Under the pieces are notes generated by a model. That model worked only from the letters and a program-made list of their open reading frames with translations, was not told the origin of the DNA and did not search any database. Positions 1 to 5,256 of a stretch of DNA of 7,236 nt are shown one piece after another (the first letter of the stretch is position 1; the number at the start of each line of letters is the position of its first letter). Origin of the DNA: CAISIP01 sp031383745 (GTDB taxonomy: Bacteria > Pseudomonadota > Gammaproteobacteria > Burkholderiales > Burkholderiaceae_C); contig JANMZX010000376.1 of the NCBI GenBank assembly GCA_031383745.1, positions 1 to 7,236 on the forward strand, read 5' to 3'. The position numbers and the translations under genes are program-made.

Positions 1-1
1 G

Positions 2-37
2 GTCGTCACCCCGGCCCAATGGTTTGAATCGCAATAA
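2..37 (+). CDS. C-terminal tail of an upstream gene, possibly a PIN-domain toxin (partial)
   Basis: An open frame enters from the left edge and reads VVTPAQWFESQ before a TAA at 35-37. Only 11 codons are visible, so no domain can be seen. The ending 'VTPAQW/F' resembles the C-terminus of COG1569-type putative PIN toxins as I remember them, and such toxins are often encoded next to a ribbon-helix-helix protein like the one that follows. The stop codon overlaps the Shine-Dalgarno of the next gene (AAAGGAG, 36-42), which suggests the two are co-transcribed. The frame being real is fairly likely from this spacing; the PIN assignment is inference from a very short tail and from context. Confidence 0.4.
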   Translation, partial: VVTPAQWFESQ

Positions 38-49
38 AGGAGCGTCCTG

Positions 50-310
50 ATGCAATCGAATAACTTTGCCCTGCGCATGCCCCACTCCATGATTGAGGCA
101 CTGCGCGCTGCTGCAGCCGCTGACGGCGTGGCCATGAATCAATACGTCAATGTGGCCGTGGCCGAGAAACTGGCGACTCGGCAAACCGCTGCGCAGTTTT
201 TGAAAGCACGCGCGGCCAAAGGATCTGTCGCGAATGCACTGGCCATCCTGGCCAAGGCGGGAACTGCGTTGGACGAGCGCCCAGTACGCAAGCGCCTCAA
301 GACCGGTTAA
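50..310 (+). CDS. Ribbon-helix-helix (HicB/Arc-like) antitoxin-type DNA-binding protein
   Basis: An 86-residue protein with a ribbon-helix-helix pattern at its N-terminus: a beta-strand segment (NNFALRMP, residues 4-11), helix A (about 12-25, SMIEALRAAAAADG) and helix B (about 28-43, with the typical MNQYVNVAVAEKL). This is the layout of small proteins annotated as HicB-family or RHH antitoxins, which dimerise, bind operators near their own promoter and neutralise a toxin through the C-terminal tail. The tail here (about 44-86) is Ala/Lys/Arg-rich and ends RKRLKTG. The ATG at 50 is preceded by an excellent Shine-Dalgarno (AAAGGAG, 36-42). The gene follows an upstream frame by 12 nt, consistent with a toxin-antitoxin pair whose toxin lies mostly outside the window. 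The reading frame is intact, unlike its neighbours to the right. The fold is well supported; the toxin partner is not proven. Confidence 0.75.
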   Translation: MQSNNFALRMPHSMIEALRAAAAADGVAMNQYVNVAVAEKLATRQTAAQFLKARAAKGSVANALAILAKAGTALDERPVRKRLKTG

Positions 311-337
311 CCAAGTCGCGGCAGAAATCTCGGGCGT

Positions 338-466
338 TCACCGCCCGCCATCCCCCACGCGCGCATTCGGCACCCAGAACTCGGGGTGGCTGAACTTCAG
401 ACGGGCCATGAGCTCAAGCATGACCAGGCGCAGGCTCTCGGCCGTGGGCGATGAAGGGCCACGCAT
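338..466 (-). pseudogene. Possible C-terminal gene fragment, unrecognised
   Basis: On the minus strand a frame open from an ATG at 466 to a TGA at 340-338 encodes about 42 residues, including LRLVMLELMARLKF followed by SHPEFWVPNARVGDG. This stretch is rich in hydrophobic, acidic and aromatic residues, unlike the Arg/Ala/Pro strings typical of shadow frames in this GC-rich DNA, so it may be the end of a real gene. It has no visible Shine-Dalgarno, and a TAG lies in frame just upstream (478-476). It ends about where similarity to the plus-strand nucleotidyltransferase remnant begins (451), as if two gene fragments were joined there. I do not recognise the family and a chance reading frame remains possible. 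Confidence 0.25.
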
Positions 467-764
467 GGCGGGCCGCTACAAGCAGAAGGACTCCTATGAC
501 ATCTGCTACTGCCTGCGGAACTAGCCCGGTGGGATTGAGGCCCTGGCGCAAGAATGCCGCCAACTGCTGGAACATGCCAGCGGTGAGAGCGGCTTCCGGC
601 ACACTGCCGACAAGTTCAACACCTTCGAGGTGCACTACCACACTTGCGTGAGACGCTTCGTCGAGGACACGCACGCGCTCGGAAATCGCACGCCCGACCA
701 ATGGCAGCAGGATGCATTCGAGCAGATCGACGCGCTGCTACGCGCCTTGGCGCTGCGGGGTTGA
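451..764 (+). pseudogene. Decayed AbiEii-like nucleotidyltransferase toxin gene (3' fragment)
   Basis: From 477 the plus strand reads GRYKQKDSYDICYCLRN, then a TAG at 522-524. In the same frame it continues as PGGIEALAQECRQLL and on to ...FVEDTHALGN...QWQQDAFEQIDALLRAL, ending with TGA at 762-764. This is the C-terminal part of a nucleotidyltransferase of the AbiEii/AbiGii type as I recognise it, where a K-x-KDxYDI motif is followed by RNyPGG; the TAG replaces the aromatic codon expected between RN and PGG. Upstream, ATG AAG GGC CAC GC at 451-464 followed by ATG GCG GGC would read MKGHAMAGRYKQKD if one base were restored near 464, so a 1-nt deletion is also likely. No N-terminal catalytic domain and no AbiEi antitoxin gene is visible. 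Intact relatives act as toxins of type IV toxin-antitoxin systems; this copy must be dead. The pseudogene state is strongly supported, the family name moderately. Confidence 0.65.
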
Positions 765-780
765 GTCGCACCGCCCTAAG

Positions 781-799
781 TGGACCACCGGCTGGTCCA
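781..799. repeat. Perfect 7-bp inverted repeat, 5-nt spacer
   Basis: TGGACCA (781-787) and TGGTCCA (793-799) flank CCGGC. The hairpin lies 16 nt after the stop of the broken nucleotidyltransferase and about 90 nt from the 3' end of the convergent integrase remnant. It may be a terminator stem (no T-run follows on either strand), a recombination or protein-binding site, or chance. The rest of 765-890 shows no convincing gene. Confidence 0.4.
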
Positions 800-890
800 T
801 ACACCGGGAGATTCGAGAAAGATTCTGATCGGCAAGATGTCAGCGCGCTGGCAATGACCTTGCCGTACCTCTCTCGTTGATCGGTGTGAC

Positions 891-1394
891 CTACGCGGTA
901 AGGGCCACCGAGTAACAGAACTGCGCCCAATCGGCCATCAGATTGCGGCGCTTGTCGAACAAGGTGCCGCGTGCATAGGCTGCCTCGGCCTTGTCCTTGA
1001 GCTGATGCGCCAGGGCATGCTCGATGACTTCGCGTGGGTAGGCCGTGGTCTCCCCTGCCCAGTCGCGAAACGTGGAACGAAATCCGTGGGCAGTGACCGG
1101 GCAGCCCATGCGCCGCAGGACAGCCGTCAGTGTCATGTCCGAAAGGGCGGTGCCCTTCGTGTTCGGGAACAGCAACTCGCTGTCCTCGATGCGCGGCAAG
1201 GTGCGAAGCAAATTCACAACGGAGACAGACAGCGGAATGCGGTGCTCACGTCCGGCCTTCATGCGATGTTCAGGTATGGTCCATACCGCCTTGTCCAGAT
1301 CCACTTCGGCCCAGCTGGCACCGCGCACTTCCGCCAGAACCACCCTCAGATCGCAGCGGCATGCCCCCGCACCGGGCAAGCGCCACGGCTTCAC
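891..1394 (-). pseudogene. P4-type tyrosine integrase, C-terminal remnant
   Basis: The open frame ends with TAG at 893-891. Clear similarity to phage P4-type site-specific integrases runs from about base 1331 (EVRGASWAEVDL) to the end. Within the 167-residue frame, box II is present as HGFRSTFRDW (H103, R106), then the IEHALAH motif with H130, and the nucleophile Y140 in EAAYARGTLFDKR. The first catalytic arginine, expected in an 'xARSGEVRGA' context, is missing: the frame reads VVLAEVRGA and everything before it is unrelated. The N-terminal arm-binding and core-binding domains (normally over 200 residues) are absent. The ATG at 1394 is therefore only the first Met in the frame, not a true start. 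Intact enzymes insert genomic islands at tRNA or other genes. Here the remnant marks an old island end beside the DUF808 gene. No tRNA gene is visible. The identity is strong; an active product is very unlikely. Confidence 0.85.
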
Positions 1395-1441
1395 ACCCCG
1401 GGATCACTCGCCTGCCAGACCGGCGCAAAGCGCAGACCAGG

Positions 1442-2419
1442 TCACCCCACCCGTCCGGGTGATGCCCCGCGCCAACGCGTCCAGAGGCTGACCAGGCCCA
1501 CAACCAGGCCGCCGGCCAGGAGCCCGACCATCGCCCCCGCCAGGCTGGACACCCAGGGCCCGAGCCCGCCCAGCGACGCCGCAAAGCCGTCAATGCCGTG
1601 CCCCAGCATTGGCACGCCATGCACCAGAATGCCGCCCCCGACCAGGAACATGGCCGCGGTGCCCAGCACCGACAGCGCCTTCATCAGCACGGGCGCGGCC
1701 AGCAGGATGCCGCGGCCCAGTGCCTGCTTCCATGCCATCGACTGCCGGCTCAGGTACAGGCCGACATCGTCGAGCTTGACGATGCCGGCCACCAGGCCGT
1801 ACACACCTGCCGTCATCAGGATCGAGATACCCACCAACACTGCCACCTGCTGCGTAAAAGCTGCTGTTGCGACCGTACCAAGAGTGATCACGATGATCTC
1901 CGCTGACAGGATGAAATCGGTGCGTACCGCCCCTTTGATCTTGTCTTTTTCGAACGCGACCAGGTCGACCTGCTCGTCGTTCACGGCCTTGACCAGTTCG
2001 GCATGGCGCTGCTCGGCCACGCCCTTGCGGTGCAGGAAGGCGTGCAGCAGTTTCTCGGCTCCCTCGAAACACAGGAACAGCCCCCCGAGCATGAGCAGCG
2101 GCGTGATCGCCCACGGCGCCACGGCACTGATCGCCAGTGCCGCAGGCACCAGGATCGCCTTGTTCGTTAACGATCCCTTGGCCACCGCCCAGACAACGGG
2201 CAACTCGCGGTCGGCCTTCACACCGGTGACCTGCTGGGCATTCAGGGCCAGGTCGTCGCCCAGCACTCCGGCGGTCTTCCTGGCCGCCAGTTGGGTCATC
2301 GCGGCCACGTCGTCGGCGGCGGCCGCGCCCTGCCGGGCGGCCACCTTGGTCATGGCGGCGACATCGTCCAGCAGCGTGGCGATGTCGTCGATCAGGGCGA
2401 GCAGGCTCGAAGCGGCCAT
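1442..2419 (-). CDS. DUF808 family inner-membrane protein (YedI-like)
   Basis: A 325-residue protein matching the DUF808/YedI family of conserved inner-membrane proteins, whose function is not established. The family signature is plain: MAASSLLALIDDIATLLDDVAAM at the start, then KTAGVLGDDLALNAQQVTG (about 49-67), RELPVVWAVAKGS (71-83), and an APWAITPLLMLGGLFLCFEG membrane stretch (101-120) followed by AEKLLHAFLH. Hydrophobic segments lie near 88-118, 169-187, 190-214, 237-266 and 290-312. The N-terminus carries an 18-residue duplication (see the separate repeat). Start: the Met of MAASS (2419) fits the family; an upstream in-frame ATG at 2467 would add 16 atypical residues. No good Shine-Dalgarno precedes either. 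It lies 91 nt downstream of the Bug gene on the same strand, so it may be read as the last gene of that operon or from its own promoter; no promoter is evident. It is the last intact gene before the island scar. Length is in the normal range for the family. Confidence 0.88.
   Translation of the reverse strand: MAASSLLALIDDIATLLDDVAAMTKVAARQGAAAADDVAAMTQLAARKTAGVLGDDLALNAQQVTGVKADRELPVVWAVAKGSLTNKAILVPAALAISAVAPWAITPLLMLGGLFLCFEGAEKLLHAFLHRKGVAEQRHAELVKAVNDEQVDLVAFEKDKIKGAVRTDFILSAEIIVITLGTVATAAFTQQVAVLVGISILMTAGVYGLVAGIVKLDDVGLYLSRQSMAWKQALGRGILLAAPVLMKALSVLGTAAMFLVGGGILVHGVPMLGHGIDGFAASLGGLGPWVSSLAGAMVGLLAGGLVVGLVSLWTRWRGASPGRVG
2276..2368 (-). repeat. Internal duplication in the DUF808 protein (54-bp period)
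   Basis: Residues 18-30 (DDVAAMTKVAARQ) recur as residues 36-48 (DDVAAMTQLAARK), i.e. bases 2368-2330 and 2314-2276 on the minus strand. They are joined by a short Gly/Ala linker (GAAAA). In E. coli YedI as I recall it, a single copy leads straight into KTAGVLGDD, so this protein seems to carry one extra amphipathic-helix unit. The two DNA copies have diverged at some codons, so the duplication is not very recent. Confidence 0.65.
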
Positions 2420-2510
2420 GGTGTGTGTCCAGTAGGGTGCCAGGCAGGGAGTATCGGCTGGCTGCACATCGGCCGCCGGTGACCAGGATTCCGGTTGACC
2501 GGGCGGGTGC

Positions 2511-3479
2511 CTATTCCATCTTGACGCCCGTGTCCTTGACGACCTTGCCCCAGCGCTCCATCTCCTTGAGCATGTACTCGCCCAGCGCCTCCGGAGTCGA
2601 CAAGGACACTTCCACCCCGGCGTCGAACAGCGCCTTCCTGGTGTCGGCCGACTCCATGAGCCTGGCGATTTCCGTATTCAGCCGGTTCACGATGTCGCGC
2701 GGCGTGCCGGCCGGCGCCAGAAGCGCCAGCCACACCGACGCCTCGTATCCGGGCACACCGGCCTCCTGCAGCGTCGGCACATCGGGCAACTGGGGAATGC
2801 GCCTGGCAGTGGTGACCGCCAGTGCCCGCAATCGGCCCGCGGGCACCTGCGCCAGCGCATTGGGCACCCCGGCGAAGCTGCTCTCGACGACACCAGCCAC
2901 CAGGTCGGTGGCGGCGCCGCTGCTGCCGCGGTAGGGCACGTGCTGCAGCCTGGTGCCGGTCATCGACGCGAACAGCCCGCCCATCAGGTGCTGGGAGCTG
3001 CCGTTGCCGCTGGACGCATACCGGATGGCGTCGGGTGATGCCTTGGCGAGCGCGATGAACTCCTGCACCGTGCGCGCCGGCACCTTGGGGTTGACCAGCA
3101 GCACATAGGGCGAGTCGACCAGCTTGCTGACCGGTACAAAACCCTTGATCGGGTCGTAGGGCATGGCCTTGTAGATCCACGGGCTGATCACGTGGGTGGT
3201 CGAGACCATGACCAGCGTGTAGCCGTCGGGCGCCGCCTTGGCCACAAAATCGGTGCCGATGGTCGACCCCGCGCCGGCTTTGTTCTCGATCACGAACTGT
3301 TGACCCATGCTGGCGGACAGGCGCTGGCCCAGGATACGCGCCACCACGTCGGTAAAGCCGCCGGGCGCAAACGGGACGATGAGCCTGACCGGCTTGTTCG
3401 GATAGGCTTGCGCGCCAGCGACACCCGCCAGCATGGCCAGGCAGGCGCCCAGCAAGACACGCTCGCACAGGTACTTCAT
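2511..3479 (-). CDS. Bug/TctC-family periplasmic solute-binding protein
   Basis: A 322-residue protein of the Bug (Bordetella uptake gene)/TctC family, periplasmic receptors for tripartite tricarboxylate transporters and for signalling; family ligands are usually carboxylates or related small molecules. Residues 1-25 form a signal peptide (basic start, hydrophobic LLGACLAMLAGVAG, cleavage after AQA). The mature start YPNKPVRLIVPFAPGGFTD is the family hallmark, followed by GQQFVIENKAGAGSTIG and AKAAPDGYTL. Later landmarks are the YASSGNGSSQHLMG region, VPYRGSSGAATDLVAG, DVPTLQEAGVPGYE and an APAGTPRDIVNRLN motif, all as expected. Length is normal. The ATG at 3479 overlaps the hydrolase stop (ATGA) and is preceded by a purine-rich Shine-Dalgarno, GGGAGAGAAGG (3491-3481), lying inside the hydrolase coding sequence, so translation is probably coupled. 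No TctA/TctB subunits are nearby, making it an orphan receptor as is common in Burkholderiales. The ligand cannot be told from sequence. Confidence 0.93.
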   Translation of the reverse strand: MKYLCERVLLGACLAMLAGVAGAQAYPNKPVRLIVPFAPGGFTDVVARILGQRLSASMGQQFVIENKAGAGSTIGTDFVAKAAPDGYTLVMVSTTHVISPWIYKAMPYDPIKGFVPVSKLVDSPYVLLVNPKVPARTVQEFIALAKASPDAIRYASSGNGSSQHLMGGLFASMTGTRLQHVPYRGSSGAATDLVAGVVESSFAGVPNALAQVPAGRLRALAVTTARRIPQLPDVPTLQEAGVPGYEASVWLALLAPAGTPRDIVNRLNTEIARLMESADTRKALFDAGVEVSLSTPEALGEYMLKEMERWGKVVKDTGVKME

Positions 3480-4399
3480 GCCTTCTCTCCCTTATAGGCC
3501 GGCTCGGGCATGGTGAAGAAACCATGCAGGATCTGGTAGACCATCATGTAGTTCTTCTGCTGGAAGCTCGCATGCGAGATGCCCGCCATCACGCTGAACT
3601 GCTTGTTCATGTTGGGCAGCAGCCTGAAGTAGTCGATCAGGTCGTCCATGCCTGCGATGCCGTCGTACTCGCCGCGCAGGATGATCGTGGGCACAGTCAG
3701 CTTGCGCGGGTCGGTCAGCGGCAGCCTCGAACACATGTCCACATAGGTGCCGGTGGGCATGGAGTTGTCCAGCGTCAGGATGGCGTCGGCAAATGCCTCG
3801 ACGGTGGCCTCGTCCGCGGTACCAGGGTGGTCGCGCTGGAAGATGCTGTGCACGAAGGCACGGTCGATCGGGCGCCGGTTTCTGGCAAGGAATTCGGGCA
3901 GCTTCTTGCGCCGCTGCTCCAGCGTGTGGCTGCCCTCGCCGGTCCACACATAGGCGTCCAGCGCGATCTTTGCCACGCGCTGCGGGTAACGCTCGGCGAA
4001 CAGCGCCGCCTTCAGCGCTCCCGACGAAATGCCATAGACCAGCAGCGACGGCGCCGTCGTCTGCGCGAGGATGTAGGCACTGCCGGCGGCCAGGTCGTCC
4101 GCGCCATTGCTGATGTCGAAGTTGATGTCACGCTGCTTGTCGGAACGGCCGTACCCTTCGTTGTCCATGGTCCAGGTATCGAACCCGCGATCGCGGAACC
4201 ACTCCATCGCCGACGAGTAAGGCCGCCCTGGCACCTGCAGGTCGAAGGTCGGCTGCGAGGCCATCGAGGAGCCGTGCACAAACAGGATCGTGCCGGCGTG
4301 CGGCACCGCGGGCGAGGCCTTCTTCTCCCACAGGAACAGCCGTATGTCGCCCTTGCGCGTCCAGTGTTCCACACCGCCCGACCACGTCACATTGCCCAT
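3476..4399 (-). CDS. Alpha/beta-hydrolase fold protein
   Basis: A 307-residue alpha/beta hydrolase, probably cytoplasmic (no signal peptide). Seen motifs: oxyanion-hole strand TILFVHGSS (37-45), a WTMDNEGYGRSDK loop (76-88), the nucleophile elbow G-I-S-S-G (123-127, Ser125), the acid in RGEYDG (Asp246) and the base in GISHAS (His276); together these make a full Ser-Asp-His triad in the right order. The region about 150-225 (helical, with QRRKKLPEFLARNRRPIDR) would be the lid or cap. Start: the ATG at 4399 has GGAG at 4409-4406 with a 6-nt spacer; an in-frame ATG at 4438 would add 13 polar residues and lacks such a site. It overlaps the Bug gene by 4 nt and probably works with it, for example hydrolysing an ester, lactone or thioester linked to the imported compound; this is inference. 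Substrate class (esterase, lactonase, C-C hydrolase or other) is not decidable here. Confidence 0.88.
   Translation of the reverse strand: MGNVTWSGGVEHWTRKGDIRLFLWEKKASPAVPHAGTILFVHGSSMASQPTFDLQVPGRPYSSAMEWFRDRGFDTWTMDNEGYGRSDKQRDINFDISNGADDLAAGSAYILAQTTAPSLLVYGISSGALKAALFAERYPQRVAKIALDAYVWTGEGSHTLEQRRKKLPEFLARNRRPIDRAFVHSIFQRDHPGTADEATVEAFADAILTLDNSMPTGTYVDMCSRLPLTDPRKLTVPTIILRGEYDGIAGMDDLIDYFRLLPNMNKQFSVMAGISHASFQQKNYMMVYQILHGFFTMPEPAYKGEKA
3481..3491 (-). promoter_or_regulatory. Shine-Dalgarno of the Bug gene inside the hydrolase gene
   Basis: GGGAGAGAAGG, read on the minus strand, lies one base before the Bug ATG and within the last codons (KGEK) of the hydrolase gene. Its place fixes the Bug start at 3479 and, with the ATGA overlap, points to coupled translation. 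Confidence 0.7.
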
Positions 4400-4526
4400 G
4401 TTTGTCTCCGTTTCGTTGTGCTGAGAATTGCCAGCCATCGTAACGTCTATCCTGACCGTCACACGCACCGGCGCGCGTGGCGTGGCCACAAGGAAGGCAA
4501 CATCTGGCCCCTCGGGGCTCAGCCCC
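4400..4526 (-). other. 119-nt gap between CBS-domain gene and hydrolase gene, with alternative hairpins
   Basis: The gap is 4400-4518; the feature extends into the last codons of the CBS gene. Around the CBS-gene stop lie three alternating 5-mers, read on the plus strand: GCCCC (4507-4511), GGGGC (4514-4518) and GCCCC (4522-4526). The middle one can pair with either side. The right-hand pairing has the stop codon (4519-4521) as a 3-nt loop; the left-hand one has only 2 nt between arms. No T-run follows, so a classical intrinsic terminator is not supported. The rest of the gap shows no convincing -35/-10 pair; a promoter for the hydrolase-Bug unit could sit here but I cannot name it. Confidence 0.35.
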
Positions 4527-5178
4527 ACTGGTCGATGCCGGTGTCGTCCAGCACCACGCGCAAGACGTCGCTGCGCGACACAAAACCCGTCACGCGGCCG
4601 TCCTCGTCCACCACCGGCAAGCCGGGAAGTGCCGATTCGAGCAGCAGACCCGCCGCCCGCCGCAGGTCGGCTCCGGCCGCCACGCTGGGCACGGGCGTCA
4701 ACATGCAACTGGCCAGCGTCTGGCTGGCGATAGTGCGCCGCGCGGGCATGCGCTCCTCGAACTGGCTACTGGTGTAGAGCTTGGCGAGCAGCGTCATGGT
4801 CACCATGCCGACCAGCACATCGGCCGCGTTGACGACCGGCGCCTGGCCCACCCCGTGCTGATCGAGTTGTCGCCACGCGCGCGACACCGGGTCGGAGTCG
4901 CGCAGTATCAGCACATCACGGCTCATGACCTCGCCCACCGGCATGCCGGTCCAGCGCTGCCCGGCGGGCGGGCGCGGTCGCGCATACGCAGCCAGTGCTT
5001 CGCGGTGACGCGGGCTATCGGCCTCGGTGTGATGCGGCGGCGCCATGGGCGGCTGTTCGTCGCGCCATACGCGCTCCACCACCCGTGTGCGGTCCACCGG
5101 GTGCACCGGCGCGAGCTCACGCAACTGTTCTAGCGTTCCGCGAAACAGTCGACCCGATGCGCCGTACACAGAGAACAT
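4519..5178 (-). CDS. Two-CBS-domain protein
   Basis: A 219-residue protein with a CBS pair (Bateman module), which in other proteins binds adenosine nucleotides, S-adenosylmethionine or metals. CBS1 spans about 81-135 (VGEVMSRDVLILRDSDPVSRAWRQL..., then GQAPVV and VLVGMVTMTLLAKL). CBS2 spans about 154-213 (TLASCMLTPVPSV..., GLPVVDEDGRVTGFVSRSDVLRVVL). The first 80 residues are not CBS: a short MFSVYGASGRLFRGTLEQL segment that looks structured, then a Pro/Arg/His-rich linker (about 28-78). There is no membrane segment or attached enzyme, so it is a stand-alone regulator or sensor of unknown target. Start: ATG at 5178 has a GGGAGGG-type Shine-Dalgarno about 8 nt upstream; an in-frame ATG at 5223 would add 15 Trp/Gly-rich residues and is less likely. 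It follows hemW by 78 nt on the same strand and may be transcribed with it. Domain calls are firm; the role is unknown. Confidence 0.87.
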   Translation of the reverse strand: MFSVYGASGRLFRGTLEQLRELAPVHPVDRTRVVERVWRDEQPPMAPPHHTEADSPRHREALAAYARPRPPAGQRWTGMPVGEVMSRDVLILRDSDPVSRAWRQLDQHGVGQAPVVNAADVLVGMVTMTLLAKLYTSSQFEERMPARRTIASQTLASCMLTPVPSVAAGADLRRAAGLLLESALPGLPVVDEDGRVTGFVSRSDVLRVVLDDTGIDQWG

Positions 5179-5256
5179 GGCCCAGCCCTCCCACCCGTCC
5201 ACCCACCAGCAGATTCCCGTCACCGTGCCCGTGGCCGGCGGTCTGCCACTGGTCGC

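Noticed and set aside
1005..2435. 476-codon open frame on the plus strand across the integrase remnant and the DUF808 gene
   Set aside because: It is antisense to two recognisable coding regions, spans the junction between unrelated segments, and has a composition (Arg/Ser/Pro/Ala strings) typical of shadow frames in GC-rich DNA.
4400..4518. Possible promoter (GTGACG ... TACGAT) before the hydrolase gene
   Set aside because: The spacing between the two hexamers is only 14 nt and neither matches the consensus well.
3524..4777. 417-codon open frame on the plus strand opposite the hydrolase and the CBS gene
   Set aside because: It is antisense to an alpha/beta hydrolase with a full catalytic triad; its translation is His/Arg/Gln-rich without any domain.
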